Origin: Selaginella moellendorffii
Lineage: Eukaryota > Streptophyta > Lycopodiopsida > Selaginellales > Selaginellaceae
Length of the DNA: 39,680 nt
Reading direction: 5' to 3'
NCBI RefSeq assembly: GCF_000143415.4
Contig: NW_003314383.1
Location: 394,291-433,970, forward strand
Part shown: positions 1-11,681 of the stretch, piece after piece
How positions within the stretch are numbered: the stretch's first letter is position 1
Layout of the letters: every line of letters begins with the position of its first letter
Program-made: the position numbers and the translations under genes
Notes under the pieces: generated by a model
Told to the model about the DNA's origin: nothing
The model's input: only the letters and a program-made list of their open reading frames with translations
Databases searched by the model: none

Positions 1-2772
1 CAACGAATAACCTATGTCACTAATGAGACAGATAATACATGGACATATTATCTGTGTATTAGATGTTAATGTTATCTGTCTAAATGTTGGTATGAATGAG
101 ATCTATAAGTTTTTCAATAAGCAAAGGGGGTCGAAAAGGAAATGAGAAACAATTAAGAAGTTCTTGAATCAAATATTAACATAATTTCACAAGAACTAGA
201 TGGTGAGAAACTATGGAGCTCACCTTATTCTATGTGTGTTTCTTTATAATTATGATAATAACTTTGGGAAGGTGAAGAAATAGCAACAATGGTCAGATGA
301 CTATCCTATAGAAATTACCTAGAAAATGGTTTATGACAAAGGATGAATTGCAATATTCTATGCAGATGAAAAGTCAACATTGGTCCATAAAGAATTTTAA
401 AGGCGTGCACTTAAAATTCACTGCTCATACACAATTTTAGCAACTACCTATTTGGATATATGAAAAACTTGGGAAAGATAAAGTTTTGTGTGATATTAAT
501 TGTCTAGTAAAACTACCACTTTGTTTTTGTAAAAATTAACTTTAAAAATAGAGCTGGTAAAACCATAGTTCACTGCTATTACATTTAAAAAATAGGACCT
601 CTATGATGATTTCTTCAAGTCCTTAGATGAAAATACTTTGCCACTATATGACGATAACACCAACTTGATCAAAAGGTTAGAAGTTCATACCAATTTCCTT
701 GACTTTCTAATATGCTATACCACAAGAGAAAGGCATTGTTTTGGATCTATTTGCAAGAATATAAATCTCACTTGTGATAGTAAAGATGAATGGGTGCTAT
801 CTTTTGTCTTTAGAAGAATATGTTAAAGTCTTCTGCTTTTTAAAAATAGCAAAACTCTAATAAGAAAAAGAGTATTCAGCAGCCAAAGTGAAAAAGGCTA
901 AAGAACCAATTTTTGAAATTTTAAATGATTCTAATGAATAAGTTTAAAAGGAATTACTTTGGAATTTTGACAATGATTAGTAACTTTTAAATGAGCAAGT
1001 TTTAATATAATTATCACTTATTTACATTTTATTATATCTTTACCTGAATGTCTTTAATATATTCTCATTTAAAGTAACCTCTTCTATAATTAGTAAGCTT
1101 CTGCTATTGCTATTTGCAAATGAGACTTCACCCCACCTTTAGCTGAATGAGTTTTCCTTGAGCATGGAAGTATTTTAGACTTTAACTGTTGAATTTGTAG
1201 TGGATTTCAGTGACAAAACTGGAGAGGGACAAAATATAGGCTATATAGCCTGTCATGATACTCAAAGTGTAATATAAACGATATAAACCTATCTTTATCC
1301 TCAGAGCTTAGTATATACCCATCCTCGATGTGTGAAGCTATTGCTATAAAGACTTCTAGTGGAAGAAGAATGGACTTTGGGGACAAGGGTAGAGTAAAAG
1401 AGTGTAACGATGTTGAAAGTTTTCCCAGCCACATTCTCCAAAGGGTCCTTCATGATCTTAGTCACCACTAAAAGATTGCCCTGTCTCTCATCCAGATTTT
1501 CTGGTGAATTCATTGATAAACTTAACCTTGAATGAAAGACAAAAAGCTTTATTCATTTATATACTCAAAAAGTTTTTCTTCCAAATTTTAAAAAAATTAA
1601 AATCTATCAAATCAAATTTTAAAAAATATTAGAGTCTTAAATTTGACTTCTAACAAATCTGACTTCACAAAAACCAAAAAATATGCAATAACTTTACCAT
1701 AGTTAAAATTTAACACAGTCAAGAAAAACTAAATTTTTAGATGTTTACTCATCCTTTGATTAGGGTCATTTTTTAGGCAAGGATGGCAGGAGTCTAAAGT
1801 AAAGTGTATTGGTATTGAAAAATCTAGAGTAATAATAAGGTGATTCACAATTGAAATAGTTAAATGATCTTATTTCTTTCGATAACAAGATTTGTGAGGA
1901 GGTCTTGACATATAGTATACACATTTAGATCTAAGAAATATTAGTAAGTTTCTATTATCAATTTCAAACTTCTTTACTAAAGATAATGACATCTTTTTGC
2001 TTGAGATTTTTGTCAGGTTTCATGGAAGAGAAAGATGGTATAAGTGGACAGCCTATCCTATATGATTTATACTCTTTTTCAACATTTGAGAGTGATAACA
2101 CATGAATGATAACACATGATTGATCCCAAGTGAACATACACCCTCTGAAGCATATAGTTTTATATTCACAATAAATTCTTAAGCATTTAATTCCAACATT
2201 TCTTGGATTCTAGAGGTTTTAGCAATCTAACTGTAATGGATTACCTAGCATCTTATCTATAAATTTCAAAACCAACATTGTACAAATATATGAGGTCTGT
2301 TCATGTAAACTAGAGAGGTGTATACAATAGAATACCACCATCAAAGGTACCACTGCATAGAAGAGATCATGGCCGGGGGTGAGAGTGAGAAAGAAGAGGT
2401 GTATTTTCCTTGAAGCTCAAGCTTCTGTAGAGAAATGATTCGGAAAAGAGGGCAAAGGAAGAAAAATCATGCAGAGAAGGGTGTGTTCTTCTCCCTGGAA
2501 GCAAAACCAAATTAACGTGAAATTATTCTTCCAGAGTCAAGCTTGCGCCAGGCCGTGCCGATCATGGAGCACTGCCTGGAGCTATAAAGCACTCCACTTC
2601 TTGTTATCATCCAAGAGCTCCTCATCGATGGATGCGAGATTTTAGTTCTAAGCAAGACGCTTTTCCAAAGGATGACTAGATGCCTCATCCAGTGAGAACT
2701 TGAAAGTTCCTGGGAGCGGCATTTTATATTGTAGATACGGCACTAAGACTCACAGCAACGTTGACGTAGGAA
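1..2772. other. AT-rich intergenic DNA, no gene recognised
   Basis: The stretch is AT-rich and broken by stops in every frame. Short open frames (for example 638-826 and 1207-1513) lack recognisable domains, splice-linked partners or an ATG context, so none is called. The right edge (from about 2700) carries decayed 3-prime sequence of the Hint copy annotated next. It is probably old transposon debris, but I could not identify a family. Confidence 0.5.
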
Positions 2773-3411
2773 TCAATCGCAGCACATTATATCTCTTTGT
2801 GGAGAATGCTGCACATGGCACGAACTGGATGCGAGAACATTGTTCACCATGATGTTGCCGGAGAGAGTGAGTGGATTGTAGAGACCCAGCTTCTCAACCT
2901 TTGAGGTTCCTGAATCAAGAGATTGTTAGAAACATTCTATGTAGCGTTTCTTACCAGTGATTTGAGATGATTTCCAGAGAATATCTCCAACCTTGAGATT
3001 CTCAGCTCTCTTGTACACAAGTTTTCCACTGATTTCAATAGGAACAAAGTGCCCTGCAGTAAGCTCCAACATATTTTGTAAAGCTCTGTGGACTTGCACG
3101 AACTCAAAAGTTGTATGAGCATCCTTATGGCCGAATGCATAGACAACAGAGTAAACATTCTTGCCCACTGCAACCTGCACACAATAGCGATGTTGTTTCG
3201 AAAGTGCAAAACATATTCTACCCTATCTCCGACATTGAGATCTCTCATGAGCTTGATATCCCTATTATACATCTGAACTGTTGCATCTCCTAACAGTTTG
3301 AAATGTGTTTAGCCATGTGAATGACAACATGAATTAATTACCTGGGAAGCATGCTACTGCAATACTTGCAGCAAAGGAGAAAAAGAGGAGAAGAGGTTTG
3401 GCCTGAACCAT
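2773..3411 (-). pseudogene. Hint-domain secreted protein, copy 1, C-terminally broken
   Basis: Four exons fit on the minus strand: 3411-3342, 3289-3222, 3174-2955 and 2909-2773. All phases match the intact paralogue at 20785-21677, giving an open frame of 164 aa. The protein starts with a clean signal peptide ending in AVA, and the Hint motif CFPGDATV follows with no spacer. The block with LTAGHFVP supplies the TxxH pair. After VNNVLAS the frame departs from the paralogue: about 85-90 nt (HSEWFLD to LLA) are missing near 2830, so the paralogue's PVRAIYN region continues in another frame and soon stops. Decayed homology to the paralogue (NVAE region) runs on to about 2740. The N-terminal two-thirds is intact, so a short secreted product cannot be excluded. 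I infer a recent loss of function by internal deletion. Confidence 0.78.
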
Positions 3412-5496
3412 TAGTATTCTTCAAGAATTAGTAGTTGGCTAAAATTTCTACAATGACAGAATAATATGTTGGTAGTCCAAACGAGTTGGCTGGCTACATT
3501 TAAGAGAATCTTTTAGTCCTTAGAAGCTGAAACTAACATGTCATCATCTGATTCTTCTTGTTAGACTTAGAGCTACTCTTGCCACCTTTTTTCTCAAGAT
3601 ATAAAACTCTGTCCATCAGAAATCGAATGTTAATCTGGAACTTTTATGGATTTGTCTTGCTAACCTCAGATCGTTGTTCTTCCAGGCCCTCAGGACCAAA
3701 GCATCTCAAACTCAGTGCTGGAGTTTTTTCTTGAGCTTCCACGATGGGATTAAAGGTATGGCTGCTTGAACTTCCTGTGTCAAGGATGGCTTGTAGCGGT
3801 TGCATTTTCTGCCACAAGAAAGTTAAGCACCTTCATTAGAGACTTAAGGTGATTCAGAAACTTAAGGTAAATTTGCGTGGTTGGAGCAAGCCATGGCAAT
3901 TTGAAGTTTTCATATTGTAAGTAGATGAAGATCAAACTGTTCGCCAGTGAAGTCCAACTTGCAACCGCAACTCACAAACTTGATGGATTCTTAGCAAGTG
4001 TTTGACAATGCAGATGCAAAATGTAGCTTTACAGAGTGCAACAAAAGGGGATGATTAAGCTGTTCTAGTTCCTTTTTGAATGCAAGAAGAAAGGTAGATT
4101 GTGTGCCTTGAGGGTCATTCTTGGATCATCAGTGTGCACTAGAAAGCCTGTTGGAGTGTAAGCTTGTGGATGGAGAATCAGCTCTCAAGCTCTTTGACTG
4201 GATACAAGCAAAGGACTTCTAAGCTACATTCCAGTTCTTAAGATTTGTGCAAGACTTGGAACATGGAAACAGCCACCAAGTGTCTTACTACACTGAGGTC
4301 TCAGCAAGAAAGCCATATTAACTTACTGTGCATGTCAACCAGACATGTCAATAGATCTGTGTTACATTAGTCAATGTGTAGATTGGAAAATGATCTTGGC
4401 AAAAAAACTAGTGACCCACTAACAAAAAAGCCTTTAATTCTGGCCTTTCTTCACTAGGTTGTGAGCAAACTGAAATGCTCAAGAGCAAGTCAAAAGCTCA
4501 AAGAGGAACTACCCCAGTGATGTCACTGTAAGTCCTGATATGTATTAAGGCTTATACCACCCAGGGAGGGTGTACAATCAAACTTGTTGTGACTGGCCCA
4601 CGTATCACCAGCTTGATAGCTCAACCAAAAAAATGTGGAAATGTGGAAGCATTGGCTAGGGCTTTGTCAAGCTCTAGCATTGATCCTGCCCATAGGCATT
4701 CCCAGAGGAGCTTCTAGAGGAGCTGCCAAATGTACAGGTATGATATGTAGAAGCCTTGGGAAGAGTTTTGGGAGTTATGGTGCCATACCCCCTATTGTGC
4801 AGTGGCCATGGTGGCTTGAGCTGAGCAAGCTTGATGAGCTTAGGTGGTGCTATGGCAATTCTTGCAACAGTGAGAAGTGAATGCTTCTTACTTGTGTGTT
4901 TGCTAATTTTTGCCATCCTCTCAGTTAGAAACCTTAGTTGCCAATAACCTTAACCCAATTTTAATGCTGACATCAGCTCTAGAAACCTTTAAAACTTTGG
5001 AAAAAACAAAATAAAGTTATAATTGTAAGAATTCATTACTATTAATGACTTAATTTTTCTTGTAAGATGTGTTTTGATTTTCCCTTGTTTTAGGTATGGT
5101 TGAAGATCCATGATGTTGGGATGGCGATAATGAGATATCAAAGAAGAGAGTTGTTATTAAAAATGGAGTCACTAATAGAGAATGGATTTTTATATGCTTT
5201 CTTTGGGCTTCAACCGATATACTGCACCTTGCCCAAGAAACGCTGCATATCATTCATACACTTCGGAGTAGGGAACTTTAGAACAGCCACAAGTTAATTT
5301 GATCAGGTTATAACGTTACAAAGGGCTTAAAGTATGGGGTCACTTTAAGTTATAGTGATATAGATTTTTTTAGGTGGGAAAATATATTTTGTACCTATAG
5401 AACAAAGTTTCAACTAAAGAAGTTTATAGTATGTTTAAGTGATATAGCAATTTGGAATAAAGAGGTTTTTTCTTCAATATCAAATGAGAAGGAGCC
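3412..5496. other. Intergenic DNA, no gene recognised
   Basis: No open frame here has a recognisable domain. The longest (4635-4880 plus and 4674-4916 minus) overlap each other on opposite strands and have no support. I see no RNA gene or clear repeat in this stretch. Confidence 0.5.
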
Positions 5497-6679
5497 TATA
5501 AGGTCTTGAATTTGGACTTTTCATAAAGTCACTTAACTGTAATCTCTTGAATTTGGACTTTCTGAGAGGTCACCCAACCCAATACTATTCAAACCCAAGA
5601 ACACTTTAACCCCAAGGATCCCAAGACCCTTAAATGATTAGAAAAATGGGTGCACTCTTATTCATAGGCCTTTTCCCTTTATATTTGAACCCCATTGACC
5701 GTCTCTCAAGTCATTTTTTTTAGCTGCTTACAATCCACCACACTTCCCTGCAAGTTCACGCCCTTGTGAATGGAAGCTAAAAGCCGCAACTCTCTTGACA
5801 CCTTACCCCTCATGTTGAGCCCAATAGGAGCAAACTGAACCAGCCAGATGTCAATCAACTTGTGGTGTGATTCCCCTAGCCAATCAACAGAGTCGGACTC
5901 GAGACTACTCTAATATCAAATTGTAAGCTCTTGAATTTGGACTTCCCGGGAGGTCACCCAGCCCAATACTATTCAAACCCAAGAACGCTTAACCACAAGT
6001 ATCCCAAGACCTTTAATCGATTGGAAAAAGGGGTGCACTCTTATTCATGGGCCCTTTCCCTCTATATTTAAACCCCATGGACCGTCTCTCGAGTCGTTCT
6101 CTTTGGCTGCTTACATTAACTCAGTATTATTCAAACCCAAGGACACTTAACCCTAAATATCCTAAAACCCTTAACTAATTGGAAAAGAAGAAAGGCGCAT
6201 TCTCATTTATGGGCCCTTTCCTTTTATATTTAAACCCTATAGATCATTTATCAAGTCGTTCTCTTTGGTTGCTTATAATTTATTATGCTTCCCTGCAAGT
6301 TCACACTCTTATGAATGAAAGCTAAGAGCCAAATATTTCCTGAGAGCCTTGATTTTTTGACACTCTACCCTTCGGGTCGAGCTCAGTCAGAGCAAATTAG
6401 ATTTGTTAAATGTTAATTAACATATGGTGCAATTCTCCTAGCCAACCGGCAGAATCAAACTCGAGACTTGCTCTAATACCAAATATAAGTTTTTGAATTT
6501 GGACTTCCTAGGAGGTCATTCAAACTAATACTATTCAAATCCAAAGACACTTAACCCCAAATATTTTAAAACCCTTAACTGATTTGAAAAACAAATACAC
6601 TCTTATTCATTAGCCCTTTACCTCTATATTTGAACTTTATAAATCATCTCTCGAATCGTTCTCTTTAGTTGCTTTTATA
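5497..6679 (-). mobile_element. TRIM-like LTR element B, carrying nested element A
   Basis: In minus orientation the element has two LTRs. The right one is 6484-6679. The left one is split into 5497-5537 and 6121-6277 by the insertion of element A. The internal part is only about 206 bp and has no coding capacity. The primer-binding site TGGTATTAGAGC (minus strand, 6481 down to 6470) directly follows the 5-prime LTR and differs by one base from the 3-prime end complement of plant initiator tRNA-Met. The target duplication GAGCC is perfect: 5492-5496 and 6680-6684. LTR size, lack of coding capacity and tRNA-Met primer site fit TRIM elements (established class); membership of a named family is not claimed. 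Confidence 0.85.
5538..6115 (-). mobile_element. TRIM-like LTR element A, nested inside element B
   Basis: This is a complete small LTR element of 578 bp in minus orientation. Its LTRs are 5538-5732 (195 bp) and 5932-6115 (184 bp), and the internal region is about 199 bp without coding capacity. It is flanked by a perfect target duplication TTAAC at 5533-5537 and 6116-6120. Removing the element and one duplication rejoins the two halves of the LTR of element B, which shows the order of insertion. The primer-binding site next to the 5-prime LTR is degenerate (two or more mismatches to initiator tRNA-Met), so the copy is old. Confidence 0.88.
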
Positions 6680-6684
6680 GAGCC

Positions 6685-7115
6685 ATATGCATCCTTAGCA
6701 ATAGTAAGCTTTTTAATAGTAGGCTAAACAAAAAATGCAAATACAAAAGAACATATGGATAGTGGATCTATTTTTGAGGTACTAAAGCCTTTAAAAGTTA
6801 CAAGCACACTAATTTAAACTTTGATCTTTTACCTAAAAATTCCAAGATCAAAATGGGTATATTTGGATTAAACCTATGAGAGTTGACTACTTTGCTAGAA
6901 TAGTCCAAAGAAGTAGTTATGCTAGATTCTTTCAATACTTCAATTTGGACTGCCCATACTACGACTGATTTCAAAAGTTCAATTGCAAAAAATTTCATGA
7001 TATGTTACATATTTTACTTAAGATATACTTCTAGAGCAACTTGGTTTTATAAAACATCACTTTTGCAAGTTTCTATGATGTAAAGGAGAATGTGGAGCTT
7101 ACATTTTTTATGTTG
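6685..7115. other. Intergenic DNA between repeats, nothing recognised
   Basis: This is AT-rich sequence between element B and the start of the 1.1-kb repeat. It contains no coding or RNA feature that I can support. Confidence 0.5.
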
Positions 7116-8262
7116 TGTCATAAATGTGACTTCGGGTATTGAAAGTTATATGTCAGTCAATCCTTACGGACACTTTTTCTTTACTGCCATGATGGTAGGA
7201 GGTCGGTATTGCTAAACCCTTTATTAGTCCCTCTTGTTCAAGTGTTGGTAAACTGGGCTTAGCATCTGTACTTGGCCGGATGAGCATAAGGAAGGAATTC
7301 CTAAGTGTCTATTTAGCTAAGCATACTTGGCCTGGCTTGTTAGTTCTCTTTTGCTCTGTCTTGCACTGGCTTGATAAGAACCCTTACATATTAATACTAG
7401 TCCCTTAATATCATTGGATAATAACATACTGTGTCTGCCAAACACCCTCACTATCATGCCCTTTGTGCTAGTCTCATTTCGATCCCAAATGCTATGTATG
7501 GAAAGTGTCTAGATTTGCTCATTTGGCATATCTACAGAATGTAGAGATTGGCCTAAACACAATAGTGTTTGTTCTGTGTCTAAATTTGCATTCTAGTGCC
7601 ATTCCATATTTAGTAAGTTTTGAGTTTGTCCCAGAGACTAACTCCTGATACTAAGGGAAGTTTGGGGTGAAAGCCCAAAGCGTGTGTTCCTCAGGAGGGG
7701 GGGGGGGGGGGGGGGCCGGGTTGTGAGGGGTTCCAAAAATATAGTAGGGATAGTGGGTAAGTCCAACCCCCGTGGTTTTTACCCTTTATCCTATGGTGAT
7801 TTACTATAGGATAACACCACGAAGTGGAACCTAAACCCTTTATATGCCATGTGTCACATACCACTTGTCCATAGGATAGTGGTGTGGAACCCAAGGTTTA
7901 GGGCCTTGGGCCACTAAATGAAGGAATAGTGCCAAACCCCCAAACATGGAGCCAAGGAGTGATAGAATTGGACCACGGAGTAACTCCCGAGCATATAGCC
8001 CAAGGAGCGAAGGGATAGGAGCCCGGAGTGACTTGGAACAGTTCTAGAGTAACCAACATCCCAATGCCAGAACTAACACGCAAAACGGAGCCAAATGGAG
8101 TTTGGCGCTATTTCGGCATACCGGTGGCTTAACGTGAGGATATGGGTACTTCACCAGCTAGCATGGAATGGAACTTGGGTTTAGACCCAAGCCAGACGCA
8201 GAATAAGGACAGGCACACAAGCGGGAGCTAGACTATGCCTCAGGTTGGTCGGCCATGCTACA
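7116..8262 (+). mobile_element. Solo 1.15-kb repeat, modules A(+)B(+), possible solo LTR
   Basis: The repeat begins TGTCATAAATGTGAC and ends GGCCATGCTACA, so it has TG...CA ends like an LTR. It is flanked by TGTTG (7111-7115) and TGTTA (8263-8267), a possible 5-bp target duplication with one mismatch. Module A (about 7116-7765) recurs at 9683-10180, inverted at about 12084-12471, and at 39079-39680. Module B (about 7770-8262) recurs inverted at about 10187-11177 (split by a TRIM) and direct at about 11329-11681. No coding capacity is seen. It contains a 19-base G run at 7697-7715. Confidence 0.6.
7697..7715 (+). repeat. G homopolymer run (19 G)
   Basis: An uninterrupted G run lies inside module A of the repeat, at the place where the copy near 10127 has the shorter run GGGGAGGGGGGG and the copy at the window end has 29 G. 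The position is conserved in the family but the length is variable. The exact length may be unreliable in any assembly. Confidence 0.9.
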
Positions 8263-8344
8263 TGTTATCCCAAACAATGTGACATTCACAAAAACAATAA
8301 TTCATATTAGTTAGCATAACTATTTAATGGCAAGTGGGATATGC

Positions 8345-8927
8345 TGTAAGCAATCAAAAGGAACAACTTGAGAAACAATCTATAAGGATTTAAATATAAA
8401 GGGAAAGGGCTCATGAACAAGAATGCACCCCTTTTTTCAATTGGTTAAGGTCTTGGGATATTTGGGGTTAAGCGTCCTTAGGTTTGAATAGTATTGGGCT
8501 TGATAACCTCCTAAAAAGTCCAAACTCAAGAGCTTACATTTGGTATCAGAGCGGTTTCAAATCTGACTCTATTAGTTGGCTAACGAAATCACACCACATG
8601 TTGATTGACATCTGGTAACTTCAGTTTGCTCCCGACTAAGCTCGACCCGAGGGGTAGAGTGTCAAGAGAGCGGGGCTCTCGAAAGAGCTACAGCTCTCAA
8701 CTTCCATTTACGAGGGCATGAACTTGTAAGGAAGCATGGTGGATTGTAAGCAACTAAAAGGAACGACTCAAGAAATGATCCATAGAGGTTCAAATATATA
8801 GGGAAAGGGCCCATGAATAAGAGTGCACTTCCTTTTCCAATTGGTTAAGTGTCTTAGGATATTTGGGGTTATGTGTTTTTAGGTTTGAATAGTACTTGGC
8901 TAGGAAGTCTAAACTCAAAAGTTTACA
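8345..8927 (+). mobile_element. TRIM-like LTR element C
   Basis: This is a complete 583-bp element. The 5-prime LTR is 8345-8538 (194 bp) and the 3-prime LTR is 8745-8927 (183 bp). Both have TGTAAGC-like starts and end in TTACA. The primer-binding site TGGTATCAGAGC (8541-8552) begins two bases after the LTR and matches the 3-prime end of plant initiator tRNA-Met exactly over 12 bases. The internal region is 206 bp, non-coding, with a purine-rich stretch before the 3-prime LTR that may act as polypurine tract. The target duplication is TATGC (8340-8344) and TATAC (8928-8932), one mismatch. It is non-autonomous and would need enzymes from another element. Confidence 0.9.
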
Positions 8928-8932
8928 TATAC

Positions 8933-9682
8933 TTGGAGTTTTTGGATATGGCTAAATCTGTTGTTTCAAAGGTAATAGATCAATCTCTAAAAGCTTGACT
9001 TGCAATTATAACTACTAAAGCAGCAGATGAGTTGATTTTCAAAATTTTTTATGATCAATTTCAAACATTATGACACTTTCACCTCAACAATTGAGTAAAA
9101 CATTAGATAGTCTTTCAGCACTTACCAATAAACAAAAGTAAGATCTAGTCAATTTGAAATATTATTTTGTACTTTAAAATATCTTTGCTAGATGCAAACT
9201 ATGATAGAAAACCCCAAGGAAATTTTTGTTTTTAGAAGTCCTCCAAGTCTTGATGTAGTTTTAAAGCTCAAAAATGAGTTTAGCTACAACTTCCAAAGTA
9301 TTGCTTTTCCAAGATTAATCCAAATTGAAGTTGAAGAATAATATCATGTTTTCAAAATGTCGGTGGATGATATTGGACATGGAGTTGATCTCGTTAAGTA
9401 GATGCAACTAAATATGGATTTACAATACTCTTGGGTGTGCTTCAATCATAGACACAAAATTCTTGAATGGTCTACAATTATTGTTATTATGTATGATTCA
9501 AAATAAATATATATTTATTCAATTCTTAAGTTCTTTTGTGGACACTACTGAAGAAAATATATCAAGTTGAAATAAAATCTTCAACACTATTAATATTTTA
9601 TGGTTTCATGAATGATGAAGTGCAAACAACAGAGTGTATATAAACATACGGAGAAATGTGTTTAAGTTGAATATTGTGATGA
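8933..9682. other. Intergenic DNA, no gene recognised
   Basis: The + strand contains short coding-like pieces interrupted by many stops, possibly a decayed retroelement frame, but no motif is recognisable. Confidence 0.4.
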
Positions 9683-10455
9683 TGTTGCAAATATGACTTC
9701 GGGTATCGAAAGTTACCTGTCGGCTAGTCCTTTCAGATATTTTTTCCTTACTGCTATGACGGTAGGAGGTCAATATTGTTGGACCCTTTATCAATCCCTC
9801 TTGTGCTAGTGGAGTTAACTAGACATTTTGAGTGTGTTTAGACTGGACAAGCATAAGGATGGAATTCTTACATGCTATTAGCTAAGCATATTTAGCCCGG
9901 TAAGGAGTTTCTGTCTCATTATGTCTTGTACTGGCTAGTGACAAAAACCTTCACATATTAAGATTAGTCCCTCAATATCATTGGATGATAGTTTACCATG
10001 TTTGTTAAATACCCTCACTATCATACTTTTTGTGTTAGTCTTATTTCAGTCCTAAAGTTTATCCCAAAGATTAACACTTAGCACTAAGGGTGGCTAAGGG
10101 TGAAAGCCCAAAGCGTGTGTTCCCCAAGGGGAGGGGGGGTAGGTTCCAAATATATAATAGGGATAGTGGGTAAATCGGGCATGGTTGACTAATCTGAGGC
10201 ATAGTTTAGCTCTCGCTTGCGTGCCTATCTTTGTTCTGTATCTAGCTTGGGTTTAAACCCAAGTTCCATACCATGCTAGTTGGTGGAGTATTCATATCCT
10301 TGCATTAGTCAATTGGTATATTAAAATATTGTTAAACTCCATTTGGCTTCGTTTTGTATGCTAGGCCTACTATTGGGATGCTAGATGCTTTAGGATTGTT
10401 CCAAGTCACTCTATGCTCTTATCCCTTTGCTCCTTGGGCTGTACACTCGAGAGTC

Positions 10456-10977
10456 TATAAGCAACCAAAGGGAACGACTTGAGAGATGATCCATGGGGTT
10501 TAAATATATACAGGGAAAGAGTTTATGAACAAGAGTGCACCCCGTTTACCAATCGGTTAAGGGTCTTGGGATACTTGGGGTTAAGCATCCTTGGGTTTGA
10601 ATAGTACTGGGTTGGGTGACCTCCCAGGAAGTCCAAATTCAAGAGCTTACATTTGGTATTGGAGCGGTCTCAGGTCCAACTTTGTTGGTTAACTAGGGGA
10701 CCCGAGGGGTAGGGTGTCAAGAGAGCGAGGCTCTCAGAGAGTTGACAGCTCTTATCTTCCGGACCCGAGGGGTAGGGTGTCAAGAGAGTGAGGCTCTCAG
10801 AGAGTTGACAGCTCTTAGCTTCCGGACCCGAGGGGTAGGGTGTCAAGAGAGTGAGGCTCTCAGAGAGCTGACAGCTCTCAGCTTCCGGACCCAAGGGGTA
10901 GAGCGGGGCTCTCAGAGAGCTGACAATCTGAGTGACCTCCTAGGAAGCCCAAATTCAGAAGCTTACAAAGTCGTTCC
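10456..10977 (+). mobile_element. TRIM-like LTR element D with internal tandem repeat
   Basis: The 5-prime LTR is 10456-10651 (196 bp). The primer-binding site TGGTATTGGAGC (10654-10665) has two mismatches to initiator tRNA-Met. The 3-prime LTR is reduced to about its last 48 bp (10930-10977, ending GCTTACA). The internal region has expanded into a 63-bp tandem array. Flanks GAGTC (10451-10455) and AAGTC (10978-10982) fit a target duplication with one mismatch. Removing the element restores continuity of module B of the palindromic element, so it inserted there. Confidence 0.8.
10698..10927 (+). repeat. 63-bp tandem repeat, about 3.6 copies
   Basis: Units start with GGACCC at 10698, 10761, 10824 and 10887 (the last one partial). 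They differ by a few substitutions. Each unit carries the short inverted motif GAGGCTCTCAGAGAG. Other TRIM copies in the window contain only one such unit, so this is an expansion within element D. As 63 is divisible by 3, it produces repetitive open frames on both strands that I do not consider genes. Confidence 0.92.
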
Positions 10978-11184
10978 ATACTCCAATGTCTTCACTCCTT
11001 AGCTCTATACTTAGAAGTTTGGCTCCATTCTTTTGTTCAATGGCCCAAGGCCTTGAAACTTGCCATACTACTATCCTTTGACACTGGCAAATGACACATA
11101 GAAAGTTTATGTTCCAGTTCGTGGTTATCCTATGGTAAGTCATCATAAGATAAAGGGTAAAAACCATGTGCACTACAGATGATC

Positions 11185-11329
11185 ATAAGCAATTGTACTA
11201 AAGATTAAAAGCTGCAAACACTTTAAAAGATGCATAAAAGCAATACAAGTTTATAAGTTTATGATAAGTAGTTGTACCAAAGATTAAAAGCTGCAAACAC
11301 CTTAAAAGATGCATAAAAGCAATACAAGT
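11185..11329 (+). repeat. 79-bp direct repeat at the palindrome centre
   Basis: Two near-identical copies (starting at 11185 and 11264) share AAAGATTAAAAGCTGCAAAC and the sequence after it. They fill the non-palindromic centre between the two arms of the foldback-like element. Confidence 0.85.
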
Positions 11330-11681
11330 GTAGCACACGTGGTTTTGACCCTTTATCCTATGGTGATTTTCCATAGGATAACACCATGAAGTGGAACTTA
11401 ACCCCCTTTATGCCACGTGACACATACCACATGTTATATGCCACGTGTCCAAAGGACAGTGGTGTGGAACCCGAGGTTCAAGACCTTGGGCCACTGAACG
11501 AAGGAACGGTGCCAAACTCCCAAGCATGAAGCCAAGGAGTGACAAAACCGAACCATGGAGCAACTCCCGAGCAAACAGCCCAAGGAGTGAAGGGACAGAA
11601 GCCCGGACCAACTTAGAATAGTCCTGGAGCAACCAGCATCCTAATGCTAGGACCAGCACGCAAAACAGAGCCAAACGGAGT

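Noticed and set aside
7116-8262. Full LTR retrotransposon with gag-pol between module A copies
   Set aside because: No reverse transcriptase, integrase or protease text was found in any frame between the copies at 7.1, 9.7 and 12.4 kb.
10698-10927. Regularly spaced repeats that might suggest a CRISPR-like array
   Set aside because: The units are head-to-tail without spacers, inside a plant retroelement.
10670-11002. Repetitive open frames on both strands (repeat units of 21 codons)
   Set aside because: They come from the 63-bp tandem array inside TRIM element D; a period divisible by three keeps all frames open without coding meaning.
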